DNA of 64,000 nucleotides from Anaerovibrio lipolyticus (GCF_021531495.1 NZ_JADYTY010000001.1:274837-338836); one strand, 5' to 3'. Positions 19,536-30,520 are shown, counted from the first letter of the stretch. Program-made: numbers and translations. Notes: generated by a model not told the origin, from the sequence alone.

Positions 19536-20798
19536 TCAGGCAGATGCCTCCCGCTGCTGTCCCCCATAGGACAATTCAGGCTCCATGCCCTTCTGTACAA
19601 CATCCTTAGTTACATGGCAGGTATTAACACCCTCCATAGATGGAATTTCGTACATGACATTCTTCATTATTTTTTCAATAATAGAGCGGAGTCCTCTTGC
19701 ACCGGTTTTCCGTTTGAGAGCCTCCTGAGCAATAGCTCCCAGAGCCTCCTTATCAAAATCCAGCTCCACGCCATCCAAAGACAGCAAGTGCTGATACTGC
19801 TTAACCAAAGCGTTCTTTGGCTTGGTCAAAATCTCTACCAAAGCAGCTTCATCCAAAGGAGCAAGGGTTACAACAACTGGCAGACGTCCGATAAATTCCG
19901 GTATCAAACCGCTCTTCATCAAATCATCTGGTACCAGCTTCTGCAACAGCTGACCAATATCCAACTGCTGCTTGGAGTGAATTTCCGCTCCAAAGCCCAT
20001 GCTCTTTTTACCGATACGCTTGTTAATAACCTTGTCAATACCGGCAAAGGCACCACCACAGATAAACAGGATGTTAGTGGTATCAATCTGCAAAAGCTCC
20101 TGATGTGGATGCTTCCGACCACCCTGAGGTGGTACTGATGCCACAGTGCCCTCCAAAATCTTCAGCAATGCCTGCTGCACACCCTCTCCAGAAACATCTC
20201 TGGTAATGGATGTATTCTCACCCTTGCGAGCAATCTTGTCAATCTCGTCAATATAGATAATTCCCTGTTGGGCTCTTTCTATATTGTAATCCGCAGCCTG
20301 TATCAGCTTCAAAAGAACGTTTTCCACATCCTCGCCTACATAGCCTGCTTCTGTAAGAGTGGTAGCATCAGCTACAGCAAAAGGCACATTCAGTATCCGG
20401 GCCAAGGTCTGGGCCAGCAGGGTTTTACCGCTACCGGTAGGTCCCAGCATCAGAATATTGGATTTTTGCAACTCCACATCCTTTACTTGATGGGGCTTCA
20501 CCTCTGCCCTGATACGCTTATAATGGTTGTAAACTGCTACCGCCAGAGACTTCTTAGCCTCCTCCTGACCAATAACATACTGGTCAAGAGATGCCTTGAT
20601 TTCCTTTGGCTTTGGCAGTCCCTGAAGAACATCTTCTTTGTTCTCCTGATCATTCAGTTCACCCTCTATGATGGAATTGCAAATATCAATGCACTCATCA
20701 CAGATGCAAACCCCTGGGCCTGCTACCAGCTTCCGTACCATATCCTCAGATTTGCCACAAAAGGAGCAGACAAGCCCGTCCTGATGATCTACGCTCAT
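19536..20798 (-). CDS. clpX: ATP-dependent unfoldase ClpX
   Basis: A 420-residue AAA+ unfoldase that feeds ClpP. N-terminal zinc-binding domain [10 protein letters not shown]...CICDEC, Walker A GPTGSGKT (about 119), Walker [11 protein letters not shown], and the ClpP-docking IGF-type loop appears as KSMGFGAEI near residue 268. 14 bases after clpP; operon tig-clpP-clpX-lon-ysxC is conserved in Firmicutes-like genomes. Confidence 0.96.
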   Translation of the reverse strand: MSVDHQDGLVCSFCGKSEDMVRKLVAGPGVCICDECIDICNSIIEGELNDQENKEDVLQGLPKPKEIKASLDQYVIGQEEAKKSLAVAVYNHYKRIRAEVKPHQVKDVELQKSNILMLGPTGSGKTLLAQTLARILNVPFAVADATTLTEAGYVGEDVENVLLKLIQAADYNIERAQQGIIYIDEIDKIARKGENTSITRDVSGEGVQQALLKILEGTVASVPPQGGRKHPHQELLQIDTTNILFICGGAFAGIDKVINKRIGKKSMGFGAEIHSKQQLDIGQLLQKLVPDDLMKSGLIPEFIGRLPVVVTLAPLDEAALVEILTKPKNALVKQYQHLLSLDGVELDFDKEALGAIAQEALKRKTGARGLRSIIEKIMKNVMYEIPSMEGVNTCHVTKDVVQKGMEPELSYGGQQREASA

Positions 20799-20812
20799 GC
20801 TACTACCTCCTG

Positions 20813-21421
20813 TTATTTGCTATCATCTTCCTGGGTGTCTGCCTCTCTGACGATAACCTTATCTACCAAACCGTATTCCACAGCCTCTGCAGCACTCATA
20901 AAATTATCACGCTCTGTATCAGCCTCAATCTGCTCCATAGACTTACCAGTGCGCTGAGACAAAATCTCATTCAACATCTGACGAATCCTCAGCAGCTCCT
21001 TGGCCTGAATCTGTACATCGGTGGACTGGCCTCTAGCACCGCCCAATGGCTGATGAATCATAATTCTAGCATTTGGCAGAGCAAAACGCTTACCCTTGGC
21101 ACCTGCGGTAAGCAGCAGGGAACCCATGCTGGCAGCCTGTCCGATACAGATAGTAGATACATCAGGCTTGATGTACTGCATGGTATCATAGATAGCCATG
21201 CCGGCGGTTACTACACCGCCGGGGCTATTGATATATAAATAAATATCCTTGTCAGGATCTTCCGCTTCCAGGAAAAGCATCTGAGCCACAATGGTATTGG
21301 CCATATTGTCCTCTACCTCGCCGCTAAGGAAGATAATTCTATCCTTCAACAAACGGGAGTAAATATCATAGGCACGCTCTCCCTGACCGGACTGTTCCAC
21401 AACCATAGGAACATAACTCAT
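20813..21421 (-). CDS. clpP: ClpP protease proteolytic subunit
   Basis: A 202-residue serine protease forming the tetradecameric barrel. Catalytic serine in [11 protein letters not shown] (about residue 98), histidine in [10 protein letters not shown], aspartate in [12 protein letters not shown] at 21421 has GAGGTGA upstream and gives the usual N-terminus [10 protein letters not shown]; the longer frame from 21451 is unsupported. Confidence 0.96.
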   Translation of the reverse strand: MSYVPMVVEQSGQGERAYDIYSRLLKDRIIFLSGEVEDNMANTIVAQMLFLEAEDPDKDIYLYINSPGGVVTAGMAIYDTMQYIKPDVSTICIGQAASMGSLLLTAGAKGKRFALPNARIMIHQPLGGARGQSTDVQIQAKELLRIRQMLNEILSQRTGKSMEQIEADTERDNFMSAAEAVEYGLVDKVIVREADTQEDDSK

Positions 21422-21470
21422 GAAAATCACCTCATAATAATCGCTGACCAACCAGCAATATAGGCGTTAA

Positions 21471-22760
21471 TTACTCAGCAACGCTGTCCAGAATCATCTG
21501 AGCAGTCTTGCGACGGAGAACAGTCTCCACCAAATCTACAGTACGGCCCTGCTGGGTAATAATCTTCTTTACCTCGGCAGCGGTAGCACCATAAGCCTTA
21601 GCCATGGACTCAACCTCTGCATCCAGCTCCTCAGCCTCAACCTTGATACCCTCAGCCTTAGCAACAGCCTCTAGAACCAAGTCGGTCTTTACGTTGATAG
21701 CAGCGGTATCCTTATAAGTCTCACGCAGCTTGTTAATATCAGTATTTGCATACTGGAGATACATCTCCAGCTTCATGCCCTGCTGCTCCAGACGGAGAGC
21801 CAGCTCCTGAATCATAACATTTACGCGGTTCTCAATCATAACCTCTGGAATCTCTACCTCAGCATTCTCAGTAGCCTGCTTGATTACAGCCTCACGCTTC
21901 TCAGCCTCGAACTTGCTCTCAGCAGACTTCTCCAGGTTGGAACGGATATCAGCCTTCAGCTCATCCAGAGTCTGGAAGGTGCTTGCCTTCTTAGCGAAAT
22001 CATCATTCAGCTCAGGCAGAACCTTTCTCTTGATGCTCTTTACAGTGCACTTGAATACTGCTGGCTTGCCCTTCAGCTCCTCAGCATGATACTCCTCTGG
22101 GAAGGTTACGTTTACATCCATTTCCTCGCCAACCTTGGCACCTACCAGCTGATCCTCAAAGCCTGGGATAAAGCTGTTGGAACCGATCTGCAGAGGATAA
22201 TCCTTGCCCTCGCCGCCAGCAAAAGCCTCACCATCAACAAAGCCCTTGAAATCCAAAGTGATGAAATCATCCTTTGCAACAGCAGCGCCTTCCTCAGCCT
22301 CAACCATATCAGCCTGACGGTCCAGCATACGAGTCAGCTGAAGCTGTACAGCCTCGTCATCAACCTCGTCCTTCTTAACATCAACCTTCAAACCCTTGTA
22401 GTCGCCCAGCTTAACCTCTGGCTTCTTGGTAGCAGTAACCTTGAACACCAGATCCTTGCCCAGCTCCTTGGTGGTAACATCGAACTCAGGACGAGTTACG
22501 ATATCAATCTCCTTCTCCTTAATAGCCTCGAAGAACTTCTTTGGAGCAATAGCCTCAACAGCCTCGTCCAGAATGTACTCCTGACCTACAGTACGCTCAA
22601 CAATCTTCTTAGGAGCCTTGCCCTTGCGGAAGCCAGGGATGTTAACCTTGGCAGCAACCTTCTTGTATGCAGCCTCATAAGCCTTATCCAGCTCAGCAGC
22701 TGGTACAGTAATTTCCAATTCTACCTGAGAGTTTTCCAATTCCTTTACATTAACTTCCAT
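21471..22760 (-). CDS. tig: Trigger factor
   Basis: A 429-residue ribosome-bound chaperone. Ribosome-docking loop GFRKGKAP (about 44-51), a central FKBP-type peptidyl-prolyl isomerase domain starting near DDFITLDFKGFVDGE (about 152-166), and a helical C-terminal chaperone domain. Codon use is extremely biased towards a few codons, indicating very high expression. The start at 22760 follows AGGAGG at a slightly long spacing (11 bases). Confidence 0.95.
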   Translation of the reverse strand: MEVNVKELENSQVELEITVPAAELDKAYEAAYKKVAAKVNIPGFRKGKAPKKIVERTVGQEYILDEAVEAIAPKKFFEAIKEKEIDIVTRPEFDVTTKELGKDLVFKVTATKKPEVKLGDYKGLKVDVKKDEVDDEAVQLQLTRMLDRQADMVEAEEGAAVAKDDFITLDFKGFVDGEAFAGGEGKDYPLQIGSNSFIPGFEDQLVGAKVGEEMDVNVTFPEEYHAEELKGKPAVFKCTVKSIKRKVLPELNDDFAKKASTFQTLDELKADIRSNLEKSAESKFEAEKREAVIKQATENAEVEIPEVMIENRVNVMIQELALRLEQQGMKLEMYLQYANTDINKLRETYKDTAAINVKTDLVLEAVAKAEGIKVEAEELDAEVESMAKAYGATAAEVKKIITQQGRTVDLVETVLRRKTAQMILDSVAE

Positions 22761-22849
22761 TGTGTCAAATGACCTCCTGAATAATATTTGTGTTGGGAAT
22801 ACCATGCAAGAGCACAGCTTTCCCATTCTTAACCATAGTACACCAAAAC

Positions 22850-22878
22850 ATAATACCACAAATCAGCATATAACACAA
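22850..22878 (-). promoter_or_regulatory. tig promoter
   Basis: Minus-strand TTGTGT (22873-22878) and TATTAT (22850-22855) with 17 bases between. It lies just after the meaB terminator and likely drives tig and the clp genes. Confidence 0.65.
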
Positions 22879-22905
22879 GCATTCTTTTGGTTTACAATAC
22901 CTGGG

Positions 22906-22956
22906 CAAAAAAAATTCCGCCATTACCTCAGGGGCAGCATCAGTAATGACGGAATT
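22906..22956 (-). terminator. Terminator of the mutA-mutB-meaB operon
   Basis: 14-bp arms AATTCCGCCATTAC (22913-22926) and its near complement (22943-22956), followed on the minus strand by eight T. Placed seven bases after the meaB stop. Confidence 0.92.
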
Positions 22957-22962
22957 TCTTTC

Positions 22963-24156
22963 TTATTTGATTTTCTTATCCTCCATACGCAGGAAGTCCC
23001 GGCTTCGGTAGGCAGCTCTTTCTATATCAAACATCCCTACCAACTCCTTTACCGCCTGAGTTGGCGAAACAATCCCTTTCAGCACAGCCTCCTTTACCTC
23101 TGGCATCCTGCCGGTAATCACAGGATCCTCAAAGAAAAGACTGTGGAGATGCTCATCAATCATGCTGTTCATCCACTCCAGCAACTGATGCTGCCGCCGT
23201 TTCTTAAACACACCGCTATCTGTAGTCATCTCTTTGAAGGCCTGAATCACCTTCCATAGTTCTGGTAAACCGAATTTGGTATAGGCTGAGCACATATAGG
23301 CATGGGTTGGCCAACCTGGAGTGGCCGGGCGAATATATTCTATCATCCGTTCATATTCGCCTCTTGCCACCTTGGCCTTGAGAAGATTATCTCCATCTGC
23401 CTTATTAATAACAATGGCATCTGCCAACTCCATAATACCCTTTTTGATGCCCTGCAAATCATCCCCCGCACCAGTCAGTACCACCAGCATAAAGAAATCT
23501 ACCATAGACCTGACCGTGGTTTCTGACTGACCTACACCAACGGTTTCTATTAAGATAATATCATATCCTGCCGCTTCACACATCAACATGGTTTCCCGGC
23601 TCTTCCGGGCCACACCGCCCAGAGTCCCTCCAGCAGGGGAAGGCCGGATAAAGGCCTCCTTCCTACGGGAAAGAGTACCCATTCTGGTTTTATCTCCCAG
23701 AATAGACCCCTTAGTCACAGAACTGGTAGGATCTACAGAAAGCACAGCCACTCTGTGTCCAGCATCACAAAGCATATTGCCAAAAACCTCTATAATTGTA
23801 CTCTTGCCTGCACCTGGCACGCCAGTTATTCCTATGCGCAATGCCTTGCCGGTGTGAGGCAGCAGTCTCTGCAAAACCCGCTGAGCCTTGGCAAAATGCT
23901 TAGAGCTGTTGCTTTCAATAAGAGTTATGGCTCTGGACAGCACCATGCGGTCCCCTTTCAAAACGCCATTTACATATTCATCCTCTGACATGATAAGGCG
24001 CCGCTTAGGCTTCATCTTGCCACTGGTCAGCATGGGATTAATATTGCCTACAGTGGTATCCTTGATGCCCTCAATGCCTCCCATAACACTACAGGCAAAC
24101 TTCTCATTAGGCTCCTCTGGAACCCAGCTGGGCTTTGATGTTGTATATTCAGCCAT
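22963..24156 (-). CDS. meaB: Methylmalonyl-CoA mutase chaperone GTPase MeaB
   Basis: A 397-residue G3E GTPase that loads and protects the B12 cofactor of methylmalonyl-CoA mutase. Walker A GVPGAGKSTIIE (about 115-126), VDPTSSVTKGSILGD switch region, ETVGVGQSE, and base-recognition NKADGDN. It is ~60-70 residues longer than typical MeaB because of an N-terminal extension containing PSWVPEEPNEKFACSVMGG; AGGAG before the ATG at 24156 supports that start. Last gene of the mut operon. Confidence 0.92.
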   Translation of the reverse strand: MAEYTTSKPSWVPEEPNEKFACSVMGGIEGIKDTTVGNINPMLTSGKMKPKRRLIMSEDEYVNGVLKGDRMVLSRAITLIESNSSKHFAKAQRVLQRLLPHTGKALRIGITGVPGAGKSTIIEVFGNMLCDAGHRVAVLSVDPTSSVTKGSILGDKTRMGTLSRRKEAFIRPSPAGGTLGGVARKSRETMLMCEAAGYDIILIETVGVGQSETTVRSMVDFFMLVVLTGAGDDLQGIKKGIMELADAIVINKADGDNLLKAKVARGEYERMIEYIRPATPGWPTHAYMCSAYTKFGLPELWKVIQAFKEMTTDSGVFKKRRQHQLLEWMNSMIDEHLHSLFFEDPVITGRMPEVKEAVLKGIVSPTQAVKELVGMFDIERAAYRSRDFLRMEDKKIK

Positions 24157-24174
24157 AACTCACACTCCTTGCCT

Positions 24175-26373
24175 TTAATCTTCCTCTGCCATTTCGTCCT
24201 TGGCACGCTGAATCAACAAGGTCAGCAGCTTGATACCTGCCTCTGGAATATTGGTACCAGGAGCAAAGATAGCCACAGCGCCGCTCTTGTACAGGAAGTC
24301 ATAATCCTGTACTGGAATAACCCCTCCAATGCAGACCATAATATCCTCACGGCCCAGTTTTGCCAGCTCCTCTACCAACTGCGGCAGTAATGTATTGTGA
24401 CCAGCAGCCAATGAGCTGAAACCTACCATGTGAACATCATTATCTACTGCATCCTGAGCAGTTTCCTCTGGAGTCTGGAATAATGGGCCTACATCAACAT
24501 CCCAGCCCATATCCGCAAAGGAAGAAGCGATAACCTTCTGTCCTCTATCATGGCCATCCTGTCCCATCTTGGCTACGAAAATACGAGGCCGACGACCAGT
24601 CAGCTCCTCAAATTCATCTGCCATTTCCCGAGCCTTCTCCAGCTCCGTCTTGTCAGTAAACTCTGAGGAATAAACACCAGAAATAGTATGGATAACAGCC
24701 TGGAAACGGCCGGAAACCTTCTCCACTGCATCAGAAATCTCACCCAGAGAAGCATGGGCTCTAGCTGCATCTACCGCAGCCTCCAACAGATTGCCGTTAT
24801 CTCTGGACTCAGCGGCCTTGGTAATGCCCTCCAGGCAGCGGCGTACATCATCATCATTACGCTCTGCTCTCAGCTTTTCCAAGCGCTCAATCTGAGCCTG
24901 ACGTACAGCAGTGTTATCAATAGCCAGAATCTCCAGAGGATCCTCTTTATCCAAACGATATTTATTCAGGCCGATAATAGACTCATTGCCGGAGTCAATC
25001 TGAGCCTGACGGCGGGCTGCTGCTTCCTCAATACGCATCTTAGGCAAACCGCTGGAAATAGCCTTAGCCATACCGCCCAGAGCCTCAACCTCCTGAATAT
25101 GAGCCCAAGCCCTGCGGATAATCTCATTGGTAAGAGCCTCCACATAATAGGAACCGCCCCAAGGATCAATAATCTTGCACACACTGGTTTCATCCTGAAT
25201 GTACAGCTGGGTATTACGCGCAATACGGGCAGAGAAATCAGTAGGCAAGGCAATAGCCTCATCCAAGGCGTTGGTATGCAAGGACTGGGTATGTCCCAGG
25301 GCGGCACCCATAGCTTCCATTAGAGTTCTGGATACATTGTTAAATGGATCCTGAGCTGTCAGGGACCAGCCAGAGGTCTGACAGTGAGTACGGAGAGCCA
25401 TGGATTTATTATCCTGAGCCCCAAAGGATTTTACAATCTTGGCCCACAGCACACGGGCCGCCCTCATCTTGGCAACCTCCATAAAGTAGTTTTTGCCAAT
25501 AGCCCAGAAGAAGGACAAACGCTTAGCAAAGGCATCTACAGGCAGACCAGCTTTGATACCGGTACGGATATACTCCAAACCATCAGCCAAAGTGTAGCCC
25601 AGCTCAATATCAGCTGTAGCACCAGCCTCCTGCATATGATAGCCGGAAATGGAAATACTGTTGAACTTAGGCATATATTTGGTGGTATATTCAAAAATAT
25701 CACCGATAATACGCATGGACATTTCTGGTGGGTAAATATAAGTATTACGCACCATGAATTCCTTGAGAATATCGTTCTGAATGGTACCAGCCATAACCTT
25801 TTTGTCTACACCCTGCTCCTCACCGGAAAGAATATAGAAAGCCAGAATAGGCAGTACCGCACCGTTCATGGTCATAGATACAGACATCTGATCCAAGGGA
25901 ATACCGCTGAACAGAATACGCATATCCAGAATGGAGTCAATAGCAACGCCAGCCTTACCTACATCACCCAGTACACGAGGATTATCTGAGTCATAGCCTC
26001 TATGTGTTGGCAAGTCAAAGGCAATGGACAGGCCTTTCTGACCAGCAGCTAGATTGCGACGATAGAAAGCATTGGATTCCTCTGCGGTGGAGAAACCTGC
26101 ATACTGACGAACTGTCCAAGGACGGAATACGTACATGGTAGAATATGGGCCACGGAGACAAGGTGGAATACCGCTGGCAAAGTCCAAATGATTCATATGG
26201 TCATATTCATCGTGGTTATATATAGGCTTGATAGGAATATGCTCCATGGTTTTGCCTGTCAGCGCATCAAAACCAGCACCTGCTGCAGATTCAAACAGCT
26301 TTTGCCAATCCTGTGAGCTGTGGCCGGGAACATCCTTCAAATTCATATTGCTAAAATCAGGAAAAGCAGCCAT
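24175..26373 (-). CDS. mutB: Methylmalonyl-CoA mutase, catalytic large subunit
   Basis: A 732-residue subunit. The N-terminal TIM barrel binds the CoA ester ([20 protein letters not shown]), and the C-terminal ~130 residues are the cobalamin domain with the DxHxxG loop GQDGHDRGQ (His is the lower cobalt ligand) and [10 protein letters not shown]. Converts succinyl-CoA to (R)-methylmalonyl-CoA in propionate formation. Its ATG overlaps the mutA stop by one base (TAATG), ensuring paired synthesis. Confidence 0.96.
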   Translation of the reverse strand: MAAFPDFSNMNLKDVPGHSSQDWQKLFESAAGAGFDALTGKTMEHIPIKPIYNHDEYDHMNHLDFASGIPPCLRGPYSTMYVFRPWTVRQYAGFSTAEESNAFYRRNLAAGQKGLSIAFDLPTHRGYDSDNPRVLGDVGKAGVAIDSILDMRILFSGIPLDQMSVSMTMNGAVLPILAFYILSGEEQGVDKKVMAGTIQNDILKEFMVRNTYIYPPEMSMRIIGDIFEYTTKYMPKFNSISISGYHMQEAGATADIELGYTLADGLEYIRTGIKAGLPVDAFAKRLSFFWAIGKNYFMEVAKMRAARVLWAKIVKSFGAQDNKSMALRTHCQTSGWSLTAQDPFNNVSRTLMEAMGAALGHTQSLHTNALDEAIALPTDFSARIARNTQLYIQDETSVCKIIDPWGGSYYVEALTNEIIRRAWAHIQEVEALGGMAKAISSGLPKMRIEEAAARRQAQIDSGNESIIGLNKYRLDKEDPLEILAIDNTAVRQAQIERLEKLRAERNDDDVRRCLEGITKAAESRDNGNLLEAAVDAARAHASLGEISDAVEKVSGRFQAVIHTISGVYSSEFTDKTELEKAREMADEFEELTGRRPRIFVAKMGQDGHDRGQKVIASSFADMGWDVDVGPLFQTPEETAQDAVDNDVHMVGFSSLAAGHNTLLPQLVEELAKLGREDIMVCIGGVIPVQDYDFLYKSGAVAIFAPGTNIPEAGIKLLTLLIQRAKDEMAEED

Positions 26374-28544
26374 TACTCAATCATCCCCTTCCTCTTCTGC
26401 AAAAGCTGCAGGATAGCGTAGCAGTTGGCACGAACATTGATGTATTCATCAATTCCTGCTTCCTTGTAGGTTTCTGTCAAATCAGCCGGTGCCGCACCAG
26501 CTAGGAATACAATAGCCTTTGGCAATACCTCATGAAGTTTTGGTGCCAAGGCAGGCACAATTTCCGGATAGGTAGCATCTGTAGAACAGATAACCACTGC
26601 ATCTGCTCCGGATTCACCAGCTGCCTGAGCTGCTTCCTCTACGGTCTGGAAGCCATTGTTGCCCATAACCTGGAAAGCACCTACCTGCAGGAAGCCTGTG
26701 GTAAAGTCTGCTCTAGCCTTGTGCTGAGGAATCGGCCCCATATTGGCTAGGAAGATTTTCACATTATCATTATGAGCTGCCTTATAGTCCTCGGTAATCA
26801 TGCGTAGAGCCTCATAGCGCTCACTCCAACGGTGAGGAGCAATGGACTCCACTACTTCGCTGGCAGTGTTATTATTCAATGCCTGACGCACCATAGCTAG
26901 GGTAGCACCAGCCTTAAAGGCATCTATAGCCTGACAAACCATACAGCCCTCTTTGCCAATCTTCTGCAATACCTGCTGCTGGAAATCCTTGTCCATATCA
27001 GCTTCATAATCAGCAATAGCCTGACTGCGCACCTTTTTGTTAGCTGCAAAATCCTCAGGTCTTGCATCTAACCGTTTCTCAGTCATATTAGGATACATAT
27101 TGCTGCCTACAATGCGATCACGACGCAATTCCAACTTCTTGAACCGCTGAGCCAAAATGTCTGCGATCTGCTGCTGAGGATATTTCTCCTCCAAAGCTGG
27201 TACAATACCACCCTTGCCCTCAACAACTTGGAACTCAGCCCAGATTTTTTCCTTGATTTCCTTGGTCAGGCTTTCCACCGCCCAGGAACCACCCGCAGGA
27301 TCTATAGGCTGTAAAAGACCAAACTCCTCCTGCAGCATAATCTGAACATTTCTGGCAATACGGCGGGAGAATTCATCACCCTTGCGAATAGGCTCATCAA
27401 AGGTGGCATTTTCAAAGGACTCTACCCCACCAACTACTCCAGAAAACATTTCCGAAGTGTTCCGCAGCATATTTACATATGGATCATATTTGGTCTTGAA
27501 AAACAGAGCTGGCTTGCCGTGAACATGAATCCGCTGAGCATCCTGACTGCCCCCAAAAGCCTCCACAATCTGAGCCCAGATAGGACGAACAGCTCTCAGC
27601 TTGGCAATCTGCATAAAGAAGTTTGCACCCATAGAAAAGACAAACATTATCTGCTGGGCAGCTTCATCTGCCGTCATGCCTCTTTCCATCATGGCCCGCA
27701 TATAATCGGTGGCTACAGCAAGACAATACGCGATTTCCTGTACATCATTGGCACCGCCACGACTGAAAACATCACTGCGAATCAAGCAGGTTTTCACCTC
27801 TGGAGCATTCTGCTGACACCATTTAGCAGCAGCATAGGCCTCGTCGTAAAGACTGGAGAGATTCTCTACATTCTTCCCCTTTTCCACCAGCTCAATAACA
27901 GGATTTCCCCCGATAACACCCTTTAATGTTTCCGGCTTGATACCAGAGGACTGAACTGCTGCCATAACCAGAGAAAGCGTGGGCAGAGCAGAGGCACCTG
28001 TGTAAATATGCAAAGGATATTTATCCAGCTTCAAATCAGAAAGCAAGGTATGCATATCATCCAGAGTACTTACACTGCAGCCTTCCTCGCCAGGCTTATC
28101 TGCCTCATTGGCATCCTGACAGGCCAGAGTAGCCTTGTCCAAGCGGATATTATAAACCGTGGAACCCTTTTCCTGCTCATGAATCAACAGCTTGTTATTC
28201 TCCTGAGGCATGGTCAAATCACAGGACTGAGCAATACCCCAAGGGGCCTTGATATAACCACTAGGAGATGCTCCCCGCAGAAAATCATCCATACCTGGAA
28301 AGGAATCCTTAGGCAGAATATCTTCTGTGGTGGCCCTGAAATACATAGGGGAAAAGGTAATCCCCTCATAAGTCTTAGTGTACATCTTCTTGTCAAAGGG
28401 TGCTCCCTTTAACAAGGCGATACAGGCATCCTTCCACTCTTCGTAGGTAGGCGGCGCAAACTCATCCAAAGGAACATCAGGAAAAACAGTCTGCTGTTCT
28501 GCTTTTTTCAGAATGGCCTGAAGATCCATTTCTCCTTCACTCAT
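26373..28544 (-). CDS. mutA: Methylmalonyl-CoA mutase, small subunit
   Basis: A 723-residue non-catalytic partner with the same two-domain layout as MutB. The barrel is recognisable ([22 protein letters not shown]), but the cobalamin domain has [14 protein letters not shown] in place of the DxHxxG loop, so it does not ligate B12. ATG at 28544 has AAGGAGG upstream; the upstream in-frame codon at 28574 lies within the terminator hairpin. First gene after the B12 riboswitch. Confidence 0.94.
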   Translation of the reverse strand: MSEGEMDLQAILKKAEQQTVFPDVPLDEFAPPTYEEWKDACIALLKGAPFDKKMYTKTYEGITFSPMYFRATTEDILPKDSFPGMDDFLRGASPSGYIKAPWGIAQSCDLTMPQENNKLLIHEQEKGSTVYNIRLDKATLACQDANEADKPGEEGCSVSTLDDMHTLLSDLKLDKYPLHIYTGASALPTLSLVMAAVQSSGIKPETLKGVIGGNPVIELVEKGKNVENLSSLYDEAYAAAKWCQQNAPEVKTCLIRSDVFSRGGANDVQEIAYCLAVATDYMRAMMERGMTADEAAQQIMFVFSMGANFFMQIAKLRAVRPIWAQIVEAFGGSQDAQRIHVHGKPALFFKTKYDPYVNMLRNTSEMFSGVVGGVESFENATFDEPIRKGDEFSRRIARNVQIMLQEEFGLLQPIDPAGGSWAVESLTKEIKEKIWAEFQVVEGKGGIVPALEEKYPQQQIADILAQRFKKLELRRDRIVGSNMYPNMTEKRLDARPEDFAANKKVRSQAIADYEADMDKDFQQQVLQKIGKEGCMVCQAIDAFKAGATLAMVRQALNNNTASEVVESIAPHRWSERYEALRMITEDYKAAHNDNVKIFLANMGPIPQHKARADFTTGFLQVGAFQVMGNNGFQTVEEAAQAAGESGADAVVICSTDATYPEIVPALAPKLHEVLPKAIVFLAGAAPADLTETYKEAGIDEYINVRANCYAILQLLQKRKGMIE

Positions 28545-28563
28545 ACAACAACCTCCTTCAACT

Positions 28564-28613
28564 AAAAAATCCATCTGCCAGAATGTGCAGACGGATTGCG
28601 TTTAAATCCATCC
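28564..28613 (-). terminator. Riboswitch terminator with overlapping antiterminator
   Basis: On the minus strand, AATCCGTCTGC (28597-28587) pairs with GCAGATGGATT (28578-28568), followed by six T. The same 5' arm can also pair with an upstream GGATGGATT (28613-28605), all nine pairs being Watson-Crick or G-U. The upstream and downstream copies of GATGGATT compete, which is what a riboswitch expression platform needs. Confidence 0.82.
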
Positions 28614-28687
28614 CCTACCCATCGCTCGCAGGTCCAAGCAATAAAGAGCCGACTAATTTGTACAACCAAATATTGCTAACGGTGACG

Positions 28688-28850
28688 ATAAAACAGGCAG
28701 TTCTCCTGACTTGGCCTCATCGCTCCACACGCCTTCCCAGGGATGCTTCCCCAGTGACATAATTGTGCTTCGCTCTTCCTTACAGTGGCGGGACCGTTCC
28801 GGCTTATACCGGATTCTCTATTAAGTCTGATACACAGACACCTGTCCTTA
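28688..28850 (-). promoter_or_regulatory. Cobalamin (B12) riboswitch aptamer
   Basis: Minus strand. Conserved blocks in order: GGACAGGTG at the 5' side (28847-28839), GAATCCGGT..CCGGAACGGTCCCGCCACTGTAA in the core, and the B12 box AGTCAGGAGAACTGCCT (28711-28695) closing the domain. Spacing and order match the AdoCbl-class element. It lies between a strong promoter and a terminator in front of mutA. The stretch 28614-28687 carries a further hairpin AGCAATA/TATTGCT that could be part of the switch. Confidence 0.93.
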
Positions 28851-28867
28851 ACTATGAAATTAACTAT

Positions 28868-28896
28868 ATTTTACAGCTATAATGTATTATTGTCAA
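28868..28896 (-). promoter_or_regulatory. mutA operon promoter
   Basis: Minus-strand TTGACA (28891-28896), 17-base spacer, TAAAAT (28868-28873). Transcription would begin just before the riboswitch. The remaining 28897-29035 is AT-rich with nothing recognised. Confidence 0.82.
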
Positions 28897-29035
28897 TTAC
28901 TTTATCCTATCATTAGACAAATTATTACATTATTTGTTATTGCTATAGATTCTATGTTTATACGTTATAATATCCTTAAAGGTGTTTCCCATATTTATAA
29001 ATAACATAATGCTATGCCAATAACAAAATTGTATA

Positions 29036-29073
29036 AAAAAGCTATCACCCTTCTAGAAAGATGATAGCTTTAA
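29036..29073 (-). terminator. Terminator after the L,D-transpeptidase gene
   Basis: AAGCTATCA pairs with TGATAGCTT around a ~14-base loop, with a T-run on the minus strand, 14 bases past the stop codon. It ends the long asp23-to-transpeptidase run of genes. Confidence 0.85.
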
Positions 29074-29086
29074 AGCATATAAAATT

Positions 29087-29704
29087 TTAATCCTCGGTAA
29101 TTACCACATTAACCCCGATACCACCATTATACTGACAGATGATTTCCTTTAGCTCTGCCACATCCTGATTGTACATACGGATACAACCCTCGGAAGCATT
29201 GGTGCCAATGCTGTTAGGATCATGGGTGCCGTGAATGCCTATACCATCCCAGCCTGTGTTGAGAGAGATAAACCAAGGACCATAGGCGCCAGCAATTTCT
29301 CCATTGCCATCCCCAAAGTCATGGGTCCAATTGCCAGCATAATAAACATCCTCTACCACAAAAGGAATAGTAGCAGAAGGAACCCAGTTCCCTGCCCCTG
29401 GGATGGAATACTCCATATATCCCCAGCTAATAGGTGTACGATGATCCCCCGGACGCTCCTTGTCACCAGAATTCATAGCTGTGGCAATAGGATATACCCT
29501 TATAGGCTGATCATTTCCCTTCTCAAACAACTCCAAGGTATGAGGCAGCTTGTGAATATGGATTCTATACTGCTGACTGCCAAAATCTGTAGAAGGCCAA
29601 GCCGCCAAAGCCCTGCTGGCTGGCAGCAATGCCATCCCTACAAACAACACAAAAACAAAGGCATATGCCATTACACGATAACATAATCTAAACATTTCAG
29701 TCAC
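29087..29704 (-). CDS. L,D-transpeptidase (YkuD family), exported
   Basis: A 205-residue protein with an N-terminal signal peptide (hydrophobic residues ~11-35, likely cleavage near ALAAW). The YkuD catalytic motif is complete: IHGTHDPNSIG followed by ASEGCIRM with the nucleophilic cysteine. It makes 3-3 peptidoglycan cross-links or attaches proteins to peptidoglycan outside the membrane. Twelve bases downstream of the unknown membrane protein at 29717. Confidence 0.9.
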   Translation of the reverse strand: MTEMFRLCYRVMAYAFVFVLFVGMALLPASRALAAWPSTDFGSQQYRIHIHKLPHTLELFEKGNDQPIRVYPIATAMNSGDKERPGDHRTPISWGYMEYSIPGAGNWVPSATIPFVVEDVYYAGNWTHDFGDGNGEIAGAYGPWFISLNTGWDGIGIHGTHDPNSIGTNASEGCIRMYNQDVAELKEIICQYNGGIGVNVVITED

Positions 29705-29716
29705 AACCTTTCCTGT

Positions 29717-30520
29717 CTAATCTCTCCACCGCCGGGTACCGCCCCCACTATGACGGGGAATCCCAGAAGACCGCTCCTTGTGATGATAGCCATCTCCTGC
29801 ATTATCCTCATAGACCTCATCCAGATAGCCATCATGGTCATAATCATCTATATAGTCATCTTCGTCATAGTTTTTGGTTTGCCAATAACCGTCCTTATCA
29901 TAATACCCCGGGCCTTCCGGCTCCTTATAAGGTACTGGCTTTACCACCACTGGTTTATTCTTCTTTGGCAACACCACACTGGTGTAATAATCCATAACCT
30001 CCTGACGAAAGGCCAGTATTTTCTCTGCCAAAGGACCATTATAGTCGGCTGGTATAGACTCCACATAGAACCTAAGCAGATAGCTATCAGACATTAGCCC
30101 TCGTTCCAGACACTGAAATCTGTCAAATTTGGGATAATATCCTTGCACCTTTGCCAGTTCTCCCAAAGCAGCTGCCGTATTATACAGTACCCTGCCATGA
30201 GGATGCTCCCTCTTTACCTGATAGGACCAATCCTGATGCTCCTCATAGTCAGCAATATCCCGGGCAAAATTAACAAAATCAAGGGAAGCCTGCATGGCTT
30301 TCTCCTTATCTGGATATTGAAAATCCATTTCCGTCAAAATCTGCAGGCCCTCATTATAACTATCCTCACGACGCTGGAAAAACTCCTGTCTTTCCCTTTC
30401 CAATCTGATTCTAGCCATTTCCTCCTGATGGTTCAGCAGAGCTACAATACCTCCCGCCAAGACCAACAGCAAAATGAAAAGAATCCATTTTTTGCTTATT
30501 CTTCTAGGAAATCCTGCCAT
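29717..30520 (-). CDS. Unknown membrane-anchored protein with acidic Asp/Tyr-rich tail
   Basis: A 267-residue protein I do not recognise. It has one N-terminal transmembrane segment (about residues 10-28), a helical charged middle region (QEFFQRREDSYNEG...), a proline/lysine linker near 195-210, and a C-terminal tail rich in Asp, Tyr, Glu and Gly (about 210-250, e.g. DEDDYIDDYDHDGYLDE) ending in a basic GGGTRRWRD. The tail could bind calcium or be a low-complexity spacer; the topology would place it outside the membrane. It lies between scpB and the transpeptidase, suggesting an envelope role, but this is inference. Confidence 0.6.
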   Translation of the reverse strand: MAGFPRRISKKWILFILLLVLAGGIVALLNHQEEMARIRLERERQEFFQRREDSYNEGLQILTEMDFQYPDKEKAMQASLDFVNFARDIADYEEHQDWSYQVKREHPHGRVLYNTAAALGELAKVQGYYPKFDRFQCLERGLMSDSYLLRFYVESIPADYNGPLAEKILAFRQEVMDYYTSVVLPKKNKPVVVKPVPYKEPEGPGYYDKDGYWQTKNYDEDDYIDDYDHDGYLDEVYEDNAGDGYHHKERSSGIPRHSGGGTRRWRD

